DNA from: Melanopsichium pennsylvanicum
Taxonomy: Eukaryota > Basidiomycota > Ustilaginomycetes > Ustilaginales
Direction of reading: 5' to 3'
NCBI GenBank assembly: GCA_900208305.1
Contig: OAPG01000004.1
Coordinates: 310,001-374,000 of the forward strand
DNA: 64,000 nucleotides
Shown: positions 21,601 through 30,734 of the stretch, piece after piece
Numbering within the stretch: the stretch's first letter is position 1
How the letters are laid out: each line of letters starts with the position of its first letter
Position numbers and translations under genes: made by a program
Notes under the pieces: generated by a model
The model's database searches: none
Seen by the model: the letters and a program-made list of their open reading frames with translations, nothing else
What the model was told of the DNA's origin: nothing

Positions 21601-22940
21601 AGACAGGCGAGGGATGGGAATTCAACACCCTCCGGAGTGCGAGGGAGTGGGATGAGGATGAAGAAGAGGCAGAGGATCAGCCTCCAAGACCGATTCCTAT
21701 TCGGGATCATCCGCTGTTGAGATTGTTTGACGTTGAAGGTAGTGATGGGGTGACAAACCCTGGAGCGATATATCCTCAGCGAGGGGCGATTTCAGCGGCG
21801 GAGAATGCCAACACTTGGAGACAAGCTCCATCGAAGGTTGCTGCAACAGCAACGCTTCGAGCCCAACAAGTACCACTTCAAACACCGTCTTTATCTTCGG
21901 AATTGACATCAACCAAGCTGAAACCGACGATACACCCCAACGCACAGGAGAAGGCTAGTTTTACTGGAACAGGCAATACTCCATTCCGCTTTGGCGTTGG
22001 TGGAGCAGCGCAACCTTCGTCACCGTTTTTGGAAGCGCCTCTTCGTACTGACTTGATGAGGAAACGTTCGCAATCGCTCACTCGACCTTCGAACCTCTCG
22101 AACTCCCCCTCTGCCACACTGAATAACCCTAGCAGTGGTGGTATGGCCGCGATTGTCATCCCCGACAGCCGCAGTCTGCACGATCTTTCGTCACCTCAAG
22201 TCAAATCACCCTCGTCTTCTCGTATTGGTGCATCGCGCATGGGTAGAGCTGAATCCAACGATACCCCACCATCTTCTGACACGCTTTACTCTGATCTTGA
22301 GCGAAAAATTAAAACACCCGGAGAACTGGTGCATCATCGTCAGAGTCACGGAGGCTCAGATCCCACGACGGCAGGGAGTCATGCGTCGCCCCGAAGGCAT
22401 TTGCAGAATTTGTGGGACAAGGGGACGAATGCGCAGGCTTACAGTCGACTTGCAAGGTTGAGGGCGGGATATGTGAGGAGGGATAGTGCAAGTTTAGGTT
22501 CGCTATCGGCTAGTGCGATTGGGACTGGAGTTGGGGTTGGGGAAGGGGATGGTGGCGGGGAAATTTCAGAGACTCCAACTGCCCAAATTGGATCTGCTAC
22601 TGGTGCTAATGCTGGCGCTGCAGCACAGGGTTTGACGAACCAATCGAAGGCAGCAGCAGGGTCGAGCTCGATGCTGGCCATATCAAGTGCTGGCAGTAAT
22701 GGAAGCGGAACAGGAACAACAGCAATACCAGCAGCGGTGAGTGTATGGGGAACAGACAAACCACCACCACCTCCTTTACCAAAGTTGTTGGAAGGACCGC
22801 CGCTGAGACCATTGGATTTCAACGAGTTAAAGACAAAGGATCAGGTTTCGGCCAGTCTGGGTAAAACCGTGGATGAGTTGGGCAAATGGTTGGATGTTCT
22901 AAGTTTAGGTTTGGGACGAGCTGTGCATGCCGAACAGTGA
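18618..22940 (+). CDS. germinal-centre (Ste20-group) kinase, Nak1/Kic1 type
   Basis: A serine/threonine kinase of 1,440 residues, most like S. pombe Nak1 and S. cerevisiae Kic1, which act in the MOR/RAM network (with NDR kinase, Mob2 and Mor2/Tao3) controlling polarity and cell separation. The catalytic domain is at about 680-940: GRGAYGAVYRG loop, ATP-binding Lys712, HRDIKAAN with catalytic Asp806, DFG at 824-826 and GTPYWMAPEVI. The stretch LDTPDDDVSDIQREVALLSQL is characteristic of this subfamily. Yeast relatives have the kinase at the very N-terminus; here about 680 Ser-rich residues precede it, ending in a Gly-rich run at about 605-670. The C-terminal 500 residues are mostly disordered, ending in a short helical VDELGKWLDVLSLGLGRAV segment. 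The start is the ATG at 18618; the frame is open slightly upstream without an ATG. Single exon. Confidence 0.87.
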   Translation: MSFWNLPAEAGPSRSPHLPYKAFPQQDPTSPTKIPVNSSTPLVSASKHDSHVPTFLVRSATEHDLYHAEQKSLHTFAYGGLANSSPLTEASSAFSPPAAYRTTFSNPSSSSVSSSSYPKSPSHRNSFSSVTVSEFGGSAMSDRFSWGRSSKRQSKRASQDAKASGSVRASDSSKKDGGRHRSHTEGYTGDIFVYSSRNLESHTDKLYSSRFLHQRRKSDGPQRSKFHFNSESCQHARSHRIFRSQSSNSLSHTFLENLGYKHHSKASTYSLSLVKDEDEGVSSPPARVGIPSSPLRESATFAEWHAEIGLPPSWRRLDDQNAIDRFAIMASSASSKTLRRRSGEIVNVAALKAAQATKKSLRVIRRAGSFDVGPKTSVNAAKDCNRSRSNSSSSLLTSLGLIPRLDLRHHRSHTLQELDSPQARAREAGERSEPASLSLPASATASPRLQGLGFHGDSGRSHAWRFSQITEAEDEDKSFSTNLPQIPQDQDASPSSESDSGLHLHESNSSGSSHRDEPQTTMFNQEAAHISSSAGPTRIVPQCSSRSEYERRHGLAKRSYAALIDLLNPALHKEGKQQSQGRQASLGGLGPVQMIVHGDHGGRTISNGGGSGSTYGKGAGRARGNSNGRGNGVHGGSAGGGNMGGGGASGGGAGGGGPPDRRGGPPRGGNGSSDGAPPVNSVYRRLELVGRGAYGAVYRGVHVETGAAVALKVVNLDTPDDDVSDIQREVALLSQLREAASKNVVRYWGCWLKGPELWIVMDFAEGGSVRTLMKAGPIAERYCAIIVRETLIALNYLHKSGIIHRDIKAANILLTSTGKILLCDFGVAASLASNSVHSKRSTFVGTPYWMAPEVITEGETYDQKADVWSLGITIYEMATGNPPLADVEQMRVIMLIPKSKPPRLPLDGDFSAAMRDFVAACLNEEPKERATSDELNKLKWIKTYAKTPVSVLKEVIQSYNAWTKAGGMRMSLIGAETADWGEAGNRDSFAFDGRETGEGWEFNTLRSAREWDEDEEEAEDQPPRPIPIRDHPLLRLFDVEGSDGVTNPGAIYPQRGAISAAENANTWRQAPSKVAATATLRAQQVPLQTPSLSSELTSTKLKPTIHPNAQEKASFTGTGNTPFRFGVGGAAQPSSPFLEAPLRTDLMRKRSQSLTRPSNLSNSPSATLNNPSSGGMAAIVIPDSRSLHDLSSPQVKSPSSSRIGASRMGRAESNDTPPSSDTLYSDLERKIKTPGELVHHRQSHGGSDPTTAGSHASPRRHLQNLWDKGTNAQAYSRLARLRAGYVRRDSASLGSLSASAIGTGVGVGEGDGGGEISETPTAQIGSATGANAGAAAQGLTNQSKAAAGSSSMLAISSAGSNGSGTGTTAIPAAVSVWGTDKPPPPPLPKLLEGPPLRPLDFNELKTKDQVSASLGKTVDELGKWLDVLSLGLGRAVHAEQ

Positions 22941-23547
22941 ACAGTCAGGTGGCATACAACAGTCTTTTTTTGAAGGTGCTTTTAAATACCAATCCAAAAG
23001 GGGGGGACAATTGTCTTGCATCATGCGCAACAATGGAGCTAAAAGGTTACCAGTGCTTTGAAGAGCTGGAAATTTTGAGTGCGATTGTCGAGATGAAGTG
23101 TGACCCAAACTCAAGGTTTTGCGTTTTTTTTTTTTTTTTTTCCTGCCGATCTCTGATGGGTTTGAGGGTGGTTAAAAGGAAGTCCTTTTCCGTTCAAAGA
23201 CAGCGTGGTGAAAGAACAAGAAAAAAAGGAAAAGGAAAAAAAAAAAAAAAGGTTCTGTCAAAAAGAAAAAAAAAACATTTGCGGATTTGTAAATGTGCAT
23301 GCTGGGCTTTGTGCGAAAGAAAGAGAGAGGGATACAAATACATTACGATGGAAAAAAGGTGTGGTAATGGGAACAGGTGTGGGTGAGGGAGAAAGCATGG
23401 GGTTCTGACTTGTGTGTGTGTGAAAGAGAGAGGGGTAATTGGTGGTGGAACTAGGTATGTTATATTTCAAGTCGATGGGCTAAACATTTGAAGATAGTGG
23501 GGTTGAGTGTGAATTTAGATTGAAGTAGGAGCTTGTCTGTGTCCATA
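22941..23547. other. convergent 3' spacer with homopolymer tracts
   Basis: This gap lies between the 3' ends of the kinase gene (plus) and the membrane-protein gene (minus). It has a poly-T run near 23125-23141 and poly-A/AAG runs near 23220-23275. No gene is supported; both 3' UTRs probably lie here. Confidence 0.5.
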
Positions 23548-25200
23548 TCATTGCGCTGTAAGAGCTTTTGTTGAATTTACCAAAACCAGAGTCAAATTGT
23601 AGATGCTGGCCAATGCCCCCTTGGCAATTGCAATTGTTATAGCGAAACCCATAAAATGGTCTTCGTCGCCATCATTATCATCGTCGCTGCCATCATCATG
23701 ATGAGATGGAACGTTCAACCGATCCGGAAATAGAAAACTAAAAAGGAGCACAGCAACAATGATGATCAGGATCACACTCACCGTCCAAATGGTCCACAAA
23801 GCCATACACTGAAATCTGGCACGACTTCGAGCTCTTCTCCTCTCCCGACGTCGTGCAACCAGATCAGTTGTATAACTTGGAAGTAAATGCGGACCTGCGA
23901 GACGACGATATCCATACGGATCGTTGAGGTCTTCTGTTTCGGAATGCGCCGAATCCGAGGTGAAGGTGGCGGTGGTAGTGTTCATAGTCGAGGTTTTGGT
24001 GAGAGTCTTACTGTTGTTTTGAATGGCGTCGTTGGGAATGGGAATGGTGCCATACTTTGTGTTGGTGGTATTACTTGTAGTAGTAGTGGTATCAACACCG
24101 GGCACAGTGTGAGATGGGTGCGGGTTGGAAGAATTACGCTGTGCAATGTCCTGTATGATGCTTGCAGTGATACGATCATCTTCCTGCTCTTCTCGATTCA
24201 ATTGGCGCTCATATGGCCCTGCAAAGATCGCGTTTAACAAACGTTGCCATGCTGCACCAATACCAATCCCTTTCCCACCACCACGGCCACCAGCACCATT
24301 GACACCCCCATTACCGTTGTTTCCACCACCTCTATCGCCACGACGTCGTGGTGTGACAGGATGAGGAAAAGGAAAGCTAGTCATGATCTTGCTGTTCCTC
24401 CTCTCTCCACCTCCTTTTTGATCTGCTCCTTCCTTGCGTAGTTTGGAGTCTTTATCGGACGCTTTATTGCCGTGATGATGGGAACTGGGGATCAAAGTCG
24501 AGTTTGTACTACTCCATGGACCTAGAGCGCTAGGATCGGAAGGTAGGGCGAGGTAGATAGGTCTTCTTTGCGGTGCTACTTCTTCGGCCATGTAGCGTGA
24601 AGAGATCCTCGAAGAGGCACGGGAGGATGTTGAGGAGACGCTTGCTCGTGAAGGATCGACTGTCAGCACTGCTACGTCGTTGTTCTCCTTGCTAGCAATG
24701 CGAGGTGTGTTGCGCGTGTTACTCTGAGCATTGAGGATCTCTTTGGCTCCACTGCCACTTGCACCAGCACCAGCAGAGGTGGGGAAACGGGATATACTGC
24801 CGACATTGAGGGAATAGCGGTAGGCAGACGTGTCGAGCACGATGCTGCTGCGTCGGCTGCTGGCGGCACTGGAAGTTGGTGTAGGGGATTGTGATGATGT
24901 TGATGCTTTCGTTTGCTGGTGCTGCTGGTGTAGCTGCGCTTGTGCGGTCGTGGTTGCTGTTGTGTTTTGCTGTCTGGCTTGCGAGCCTGGGCGAGACCGA
25001 GATGGACCAGCATTATTGTGGCAAGGGGCGGGTGGTGAGCGAACAATAGAGTTCGGACGAGTAGCGGCGAGGGTAGATTTGGTCCAACTCGGCTGCGGCG
25101 TTGGTTCGATGGAGGATGTGCGACGGCCTCTAGAGTTGGCACCTGCCGACGAGGAGGAGGAAGAAGAGGCGGCGGCGGCGAGGGCAGTGTTTCGTGACAT
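23548..25200 (-). CDS. disordered protein with two C-terminal membrane segments, unknown
   Basis: A 550-residue single-exon protein with no recognised domain. Residues 1-300 are Ser/Thr/Ala-rich and basic, a Gly/Asn-rich stretch lies near 285-315, and a strongly basic RRRERRRARSRARF block precedes a hydrophobic segment at about 467-491 (ILIIIVAVLLFSFLF). An acidic His/Asp loop of about 25 residues follows, then a second hydrophobic stretch at about 516-545. The basic block before the first segment predicts a cytosolic N-terminus. The start is the ATG at 25198-25200. Its reading frame and composition resemble neighbouring genes, so it is likely real, but no function can be inferred. Confidence 0.65.
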   Translation of the reverse strand: MSRNTALAAAASSSSSSSAGANSRGRRTSSIEPTPQPSWTKSTLAATRPNSIVRSPPAPCHNNAGPSRSRPGSQARQQNTTATTTAQAQLHQQHQQTKASTSSQSPTPTSSAASSRRSSIVLDTSAYRYSLNVGSISRFPTSAGAGASGSGAKEILNAQSNTRNTPRIASKENNDVAVLTVDPSRASVSSTSSRASSRISSRYMAEEVAPQRRPIYLALPSDPSALGPWSSTNSTLIPSSHHHGNKASDKDSKLRKEGADQKGGGERRNSKIMTSFPFPHPVTPRRRGDRGGGNNGNGGVNGAGGRGGGKGIGIGAAWQRLLNAIFAGPYERQLNREEQEDDRITASIIQDIAQRNSSNPHPSHTVPGVDTTTTTSNTTNTKYGTIPIPNDAIQNNSKTLTKTSTMNTTTATFTSDSAHSETEDLNDPYGYRRLAGPHLLPSYTTDLVARRRERRRARSRARFQCMALWTIWTVSVILIIIVAVLLFSFLFPDRLNVPSHHDDGSDDDNDGDEDHFMGFAITIAIAKGALASIYNLTLVLVNSTKALTAQ

Positions 25201-25534
25201 GGTGAGGGTTTAAATAGCTGGTAGATAGCCGTATGCCGATGCTATCTTTGGATATTGTATGTGCAAACTGGCATTGGGAGTTGGAGGATCCTTGTGACAA
25301 GATGGCCAAGGAAAGGTGCAGAGATATGGGATCGCGATGGTCGGTGATGAAGAAGGTGTGTGCAAAGTGGATGCAGAGACAAGTCGTGAACAGCTTTTGT
25401 TGCGAGGTGGCAGACAGCTACAGACAGGCATAGAGGTTCAGATGCAGCAGACTCAGAGGCAAACTTCATGTGTGTAAATTTACTGTAACATGTCGGATGA
25501 ACGCAAACCTGCATTTCCTACTGCACTGGGCTGT

Positions 25535-25569
<35 letters not shown>

Positions 25570-25760
25570 AAAAAAGGGGGGGTTTGTTTTCTCCTCATAT
25601 TTTGTACAAACTGACGCTTTTCTTGGCTCGTTCATCGTGGTTTGAAATTTCAGACCCAGCTGCATACAGCACACCCTCGACGGTCAATTCTCATCATACA
25701 GTATCGGCGATTAACTTGAAGCCATGATCCCATCTTCCCCAAGACAATAGGGTGTGTCCA
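25201..25760. promoter_or_regulatory. spacer with long poly-A tract and GTAAATTTACTGTAA motif
   Basis: The promoter side of the membrane-protein gene and the 3' flank of pyroglutamyl-peptidase. It contains a near-palindromic GTAAATTTACTGTAA motif at about 25473-25487 and an uninterrupted run of about 28 A followed by an A/G-rich stretch at about 25539-25576. No gene seen. Confidence 0.5.
25539..25576 (+). repeat. poly-A homopolymer tract
   Basis: About 28 consecutive adenines, then AAGG-type sequence ending in a G run. Located between two minus-strand genes. It could be a retroposed tail or simple slippage; no retroelement body is visible next to it. Confidence 0.8.
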
Positions 25761-26657
25761 TTAGAGATCCACTGATGCCTTCTCCCTCGCCATGTACCAC
25801 GCAATAGCCCTGATCGCATCCCTGCATCTCTCTACTTGGAGATCCTGTCCAGCAGGTGGTACATGGATGAAGATCACCTCCGCCCCATCTTGTCCTCTTT
25901 CCCTCTTCGCTTCGCACAACGAGGCGTAAAAGATGAAATCACACAGATATCTTCCAGGGTCCACACTCTGCTCAACCTCCCTATCCTGCATACCTCTTTC
26001 CTTCAACCAATTCACCAATTGCGGTACATCTATCGCTGTATTTTCGACGGTACTGAACTCTTCATACCCTACATCAAAGCCTCGGAGTCGTCCATTCTTG
26101 TCCAGATGCTTAGCCAGGATGCCTTCGCTACTCAGCTGGGTCGGGCTCAATTTGGGCAGAAGGGGGGCAAACTCTCCGTTAGCGTCCGGTTTTGCGTATC
26201 CTGACTTGTGCGCTTGTGTCTCACATCGAAGGCTGCCACCCCGACCTACGCCCACGTGAATCACTATATCAAACCCACTTGAAGGATGCTCAATTGAGTA
26301 TCCCCCGGGATAGTGTTGTCCTTCTTGACCGCCCTTGTGTGGGTCTAGGCGAGAATCATGCCAAAATTTGGCTTCGGGGCAAGAAGGGGTGGTGCCGTGA
26401 ATTCGGGGCACCAGGTCAAGCACCGAACCGTAGTGAACTGGCATTTGAAGCGTCTGGATTCGTGCTCGTACGCCTCTTTCAGGATCTGTGGATGCAGATG
26501 AGGATGAAGCGTCGAGAGAGGGAGGCGTATGAAGACTGAGCACCGAATTATCAAGAGTCTTCACCGCGAGCCAAGAAGGATTGTCTGCCACCGACATGAA
26601 GGGTCCGAAGCCCGTGATGAGGATGCTGATTTCCCGACTTCGTGATGTTGGTGCCAT
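25761..26657 (-). CDS. pyroglutamyl-peptidase I (peptidase family C15)
   Basis: A cytosolic cysteine peptidase that removes N-terminal pyroglutamate from peptides. The 298-residue product opens with the family hallmark ILITGFGPF at about 12-20, followed by NPSWLAVKTLD. The probable catalytic triad is visible: Glu146 in RCETQAH, the nucleophile Cys239 in GRYLCDFIFYASL, and His265 in IFIHVPP. It is longer than bacterial Pcp (about 215 residues) because of a Ser-rich insert at about 45-60 and further loop insertions (95-125 and 165-195), a pattern common in fungal members. The start is the ATG at 26655-26657. Single exon. It is encoded in the same direction as the MAK21-type gene to its right, about 400 bp apart. 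Confidence 0.85.
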   Translation of the reverse strand: MAPTSRSREISILITGFGPFMSVADNPSWLAVKTLDNSVLSLHTPPSLDASSSSASTDPERGVRARIQTLQMPVHYGSVLDLVPRIHGTTPSCPEAKFWHDSRLDPHKGGQEGQHYPGGYSIEHPSSGFDIVIHVGVGRGGSLRCETQAHKSGYAKPDANGEFAPLLPKLSPTQLSSEGILAKHLDKNGRLRGFDVGYEEFSTVENTAIDVPQLVNWLKERGMQDREVEQSVDPGRYLCDFIFYASLCEAKRERGQDGAEVIFIHVPPAGQDLQVERCRDAIRAIAWYMAREKASVDL

Positions 26658-27065
26658 GGTTGCGAGCTACCTTTTGATTACGTGGTGGTCGCTTCGTTTC
26701 GGCTGAGTACGTCGGCTCAGAGCTAGGTAGATCGAGTCTGAGCCAGGTAGATCGAGTCTTTAACGTGACGACGGTCAAGTGACAAGAGATCAGGTCGAGG
26801 TGGTGTTGATCCGTGAAGAGAAGGGTCGAGGATCATGGCTAACTGAAAAGCCTGAATTTATGGCGCGCCGAATGGAATAAAAAGTCGCCGCGGAGGTCCC
26901 GTTTTGAAGGCCGAATTGCGAGTTTCCCCTCGGCTCAGACGCTGATTTCCAACATCACTTACTCCGCCAATATCGCTTCATCATTTCAGAGCGTCGCACG
27001 GATCAGACTAAAATTGTGCAAAGAATACATCGTTTTGGCATTTCAGAACGACTGCGATACACATT
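26658..27065. promoter_or_regulatory. spacer between MAK21-type gene and pyroglutamyl-peptidase
   Basis: About 400 bp holding the 3' flank of the MAK21-like gene and the promoter of the peptidase gene, both on the minus strand. A short direct repeat (AGGTAGATCGAGTCT, near 26725-26740 and 26746-26760) is the only structure noticed. Confidence 0.4.
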
Positions 27066-30000
27066 TTACATAGCCTCGTCATCATCACCACCAAGCAAGT
27101 GCGCATAGTCGTCGGCACTCGCAAAGGTAGGCAGATTCTGCATCGACTTCTTCCTCTTCTTCTTGTCGTTCTGCTTCTTGCGCTTCTTGGCATCTCCTTC
27201 CGACTCTTGTTCCTCTTCATCGTCAGAGTCAGCAGCACCACGCTTTTTCGAGTTGAAATCAGTGAAAGGCAAAAGATCGTCATCGTCCTCATCGAACACA
27301 TTGCCTCCATCCGAGTCGTCGTCTTCCCAATCGTTGCTTGCTTCGGCTGCACCACCCTTCTTCTTCTTCGACTTCTTGCCAGCGGCGGTAGGTGCAACTG
27401 GTTCAGATTTAGATTCGGTCTCCTCATCGGAAAATGTCATTCCGGGGTTGGCATTCGGCCCATCATCATCATCGCTGCTGTCCTCCTCGTCCTCGTCTTC
27501 CTGCCCCTCAGCAGCCTCTCCTTCCTCGTCACTGTCAACATAGTCGAATTCTTCCTCATCTACGTCAACATCACTGTCATCCAACCCCTCCAGCTCCTCT
27601 TTGCCGGGCATAGTAGCCTTCATCGCCTTCCAGATCTCTTTCTCATCCGCGTCATCATCGCTGTCCAAACTCGAATCACTCGCCATCCCCTCCATCTCCT
27701 CCATGCCCTTACCCATCGGTACCTCGTCATCGGATCCAGTCAAAGCATCTTCATCATCGTCCCCACCTCCCGTCTGCACACAACTGGACGAAGGCTGCGT
27801 GGACTTGAGATTGAAGAATTTGTGAAAGAACAATTGGTCTGCCGGAATCATATCGGCACGCTTCTTCCAGAACGCTTCCGTGTTGAAAAACTCGTTCTCG
27901 TTGAGTGCATGTGTGCGTGACCGAGTGACACCAGTGCCGACCTGTGCCATAGGTTGCATGGCAGATGCACCACGCAGAGATGACTTCTGTTTGGGGTTGC
28001 GGTAGACGAAGCGGTCCAGGAAGTGCGAGAGTGTGTTCAAGCTCAGATCGGCGTTGGTGGTGATCTTACCACCCTCCAACAGCTGAAGCGCGTGGACCGA
28101 AACGGAGGGATGGAAGTGGGACAGCAGAGGAAGGACATCCCAGAGACAAGTGGTTCCGGCGTGCGCGAAACGAGGTTCGCGCTTCCTTCCGTCGTACTTT
28201 GTGCTTGTGTTCTGGGCCATGACCTTGGCAGCGGCAGCAGCGAGCTTCTTTTCTGCATCTTCTTCCTCTTCGTCGGACGAGGTAACATCGTGGAAGTGCT
28301 CTTCGTCGTCCTCTTCTGGCTCGGTGAGCATGGCTCGCAAGCCAGGTGTGCGCTTGAAAAGCTCGCCAAGCAAATGCAAGCATCCGCAAATGAATGAGGG
28401 CTGATGCAACGACAAGATCTGGCAAATACGCTTAACAAAGGCCTTCACTCGTTCCTGCTCCGGATCGGCCTTGAGCGCCTGGAAGATGAGGTTGAGATAC
28501 ATGGCCTGCTTGCTAGATGCCTCCAAACGGGGATCGAGGAGCGAATCGTAGAGCACACGGTAGAATCGGTCAGTGATGGCGGCCGAGGTGAGCGTGGCGG
28601 AAGACTCTTGATGAGGGTTTGAGATAGTGAGTTGGAAGATAAGCTGGAGCGCTTGTATGCTAACGTTGAAAGAGCCAGAGTGGAGGATCTTGAACAAGGT
28701 ATTGACGTGCTTCTCAAAGACAGATGACTCTAGCTTGGCGAAGGGGAAGGCTCGACGAACACCAGCGAGCAGGGCCACGACCATCTTGGACTCGGCATCC
28801 TTGACCAGCTTGGGCTCCTCGGGCTTGGCAGAAGCAGCCTGTTTGGCTTTGCCCTTGCCCTTGCCCTTGCCCTTGCCTCTGCCCTTGCGAGGCTGGTCCT
28901 TCCATCGCTTTTTGTCCTTCCTCTTGAACTCCTTGCCGTCCTCGCCGTCCTCGCCGTCGACGATCCCCTTAGCCTCCTTGACCTCGTTTGCCTTGAGAAT
29001 GCCCTCAAAAAGCTCAAAGTACAGCAAGATGAGGTGATTGGCGGTCGCCTCGTCCTTGGTGGTCAGCACGGTCTGGTTGAGTGTGAGCAGGCCATAGTAT
29101 CGTGCGTGGGTGCTATGGTTGCTCGTCTTGCCCTGTTCTTCATCCGCAGCGGAAACGGGCGTGGGTCGCATGATCAAGTTGGCGATCTCGCGGACGACGA
29201 TAAACTTCATGGCGGGATGAGCAGTGAGGAGCTCCAGAATGTGATTGCTGGTCTTGGAAGCCACGCTTCTTTCCGGGTCGCCAAGCTTGTTGACCAGGAG
29301 ACGGAGCAAGTTCTGTTCCTGCTCGGGCTTGTCACGGAGCAAGATGAAAATCTGAGTAGTGGCCTGCTTGCGTGTAAAGGGGATGGTATCGTGCGACTGG
29401 ATTTCAAGGATCTGCAGGAATTGGAAGTAGAACTTCTTGAGGTGGTCCTCAAAGGCCCACAGCAGAATGTGAGATTTAGCAGCTTCGCTAGCAACAAGAT
29501 CACCAGAATACAGAGCGATGGAGGCGGCAGACAGTTGAGGCTGATCGCGGAAGTACCGAAGTTTCCTTGAACCCAGGCCTCCCTCGGAAGCGAGCCAATC
29601 GGCAAGAGCGCGTGTGGCACGGCTGGCTTCTTCGCGACTTTTCTTGCGCGTCATGTTGAGGAGGTTGTCCATGTGCTTGACGTTGTGAACGGGGCTGCTC
29701 TGTACCAAGAGGGTGAGTGCAGAGATTCTATCCGAAAGCGTACCTCCACCTTCAGAGGATAGCAGCGAGCGAACGAACTGGGCATCCGATGCAGTGAGGG
29801 TACCGATGCTACCACCTGCCTTGTTGAGCGAAGTCTCGCTGCTGGTGATATCATCGTAGGCACGGCTCTCTTCGCGCAGAAGATCAGCACCAAGGTCGAG
29901 AAGCTGCGTGATGCGGTCGTGCGAGAGTGTGTCGTTGCCAGATGTGGTGGAAGGGAGCTTAAGGAGCGCCTGCGACATCCACTGTGGTACAGCTTCCAAA

Positions 30001-30734
30001 CGTAAAGGCCCTCTGGCAGAGTGGGAAGGCTTGATCTTGGTCTCCTTGGCCACTCCCTCGTCGTCGAAGACCATCTTCTTGCCCTTGCCCATGCGTTGCG
30101 CTGTGTTGCTTTCTGTGATGGTGTTCTGCGAAGTGGACTGTTCCTTCTGAGCCTTTTGTACTTTGTGAGCGGCCTTTGCCTTTGCCTCTGCTTCTCTGTT
30201 TGCCTTCTTGTTTGCCTCCTTGACATTTTCCTTGGGCTTGGTCTTGTTTTTTGCGGGCTCTTGAGTGTTCTGCTTGCTGGCCTCAGTCTTGTTTGGCGTC
30301 TCTACTGCTGCTTTTGTCTTTTGAGGCTTTTTTGCAGACGAAGCAGGGTCAATAGGCGCAGAAGCGGAGGGATTGGACTGAAGTTGCTTGAGGAAGGCCG
30401 CTACATCACCAGACAAAGCTGCTTCGTCAATCTGAACAGTAGGGTTTTTCTTGCCGTTGGCTTTGGAGATGAGTTCGAGATCGGCTCGGGAGCCACCAAA
30501 GCTCTCAATCTCGCGCATCAGAGTGTCCTCATCAGCACTGTCTTCGGAGTCGTACGCACTTTTGGCTTTGGACGGAGTTGCAGTCTTTTTGGTTGTGGAC
30601 TTGGTAGATGCCTTGGACGGTGTAGACCTGGATGGCGCTGGCGAGTCGGTGGCTTGTTTCACCTGTGCATGCTTGGGCGTAGCACCATTGCTGCCCACTG
30701 ACCTGGCGCCTTTTGGTCTGAAATCCCTCGTCAT
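27066..30734 (-). CDS. MAK21: Mak21/Noc1 family ribosome-assembly factor (CCAAT-binding factor domain)
   Basis: Noc1/Mak21 pairs with Noc2 in the nucleolus and is needed for early 60S pre-ribosome assembly; the animal homolog is CEBPZ. The 1,222-residue protein has a basic N-terminal third with a Lys/Ala-rich coiled region (about 190-270), an alpha-helical repeat core, and the CBF domain at about 720-900 (YRVLYDSLLDPRLEASSKQAMYLNLIFQAL, then HPSVSVHALQLLEGG). Conserved blocks such as FEDHLKKFYFQFLQILE at about 428 and RYYGLLTLNQTVL are typical of the family. The C-terminal 240 residues are highly acidic (Glu/Asp/Ser) and end in a KKRKK basic patch. The start is the ATG at 30732-30734; the frame is open upstream but its first codon there is TTG. 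Single exon. Divergent from the expansin-like gene. Confidence 0.92.
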   Translation of the reverse strand: MTRDFRPKGARSVGSNGATPKHAQVKQATDSPAPSRSTPSKASTKSTTKKTATPSKAKSAYDSEDSADEDTLMREIESFGGSRADLELISKANGKKNPTVQIDEAALSGDVAAFLKQLQSNPSASAPIDPASSAKKPQKTKAAVETPNKTEASKQNTQEPAKNKTKPKENVKEANKKANREAEAKAKAAHKVQKAQKEQSTSQNTITESNTAQRMGKGKKMVFDDEGVAKETKIKPSHSARGPLRLEAVPQWMSQALLKLPSTTSGNDTLSHDRITQLLDLGADLLREESRAYDDITSSETSLNKAGGSIGTLTASDAQFVRSLLSSEGGGTLSDRISALTLLVQSSPVHNVKHMDNLLNMTRKKSREEASRATRALADWLASEGGLGSRKLRYFRDQPQLSAASIALYSGDLVASEAAKSHILLWAFEDHLKKFYFQFLQILEIQSHDTIPFTRKQATTQIFILLRDKPEQEQNLLRLLVNKLGDPERSVASKTSNHILELLTAHPAMKFIVVREIANLIMRPTPVSAADEEQGKTSNHSTHARYYGLLTLNQTVLTTKDEATANHLILLYFELFEGILKANEVKEAKGIVDGEDGEDGKEFKRKDKKRWKDQPRKGRGKGKGKGKGKAKQAASAKPEEPKLVKDAESKMVVALLAGVRRAFPFAKLESSVFEKHVNTLFKILHSGSFNVSIQALQLIFQLTISNPHQESSATLTSAAITDRFYRVLYDSLLDPRLEASSKQAMYLNLIFQALKADPEQERVKAFVKRICQILSLHQPSFICGCLHLLGELFKRTPGLRAMLTEPEEDDEEHFHDVTSSDEEEEDAEKKLAAAAAKVMAQNTSTKYDGRKREPRFAHAGTTCLWDVLPLLSHFHPSVSVHALQLLEGGKITTNADLSLNTLSHFLDRFVYRNPKQKSSLRGASAMQPMAQVGTGVTRSRTHALNENEFFNTEAFWKKRADMIPADQLFFHKFFNLKSTQPSSSCVQTGGGDDDEDALTGSDDEVPMGKGMEEMEGMASDSSLDSDDDADEKEIWKAMKATMPGKEELEGLDDSDVDVDEEEFDYVDSDEEGEAAEGQEDEDEEDSSDDDDGPNANPGMTFSDEETESKSEPVAPTAAGKKSKKKKGGAAEASNDWEDDDSDGGNVFDEDDDDLLPFTDFNSKKRGAADSDDEEEQESEGDAKKRKKQNDKKKRKKSMQNLPTFASADDYAHLLGGDDDEAM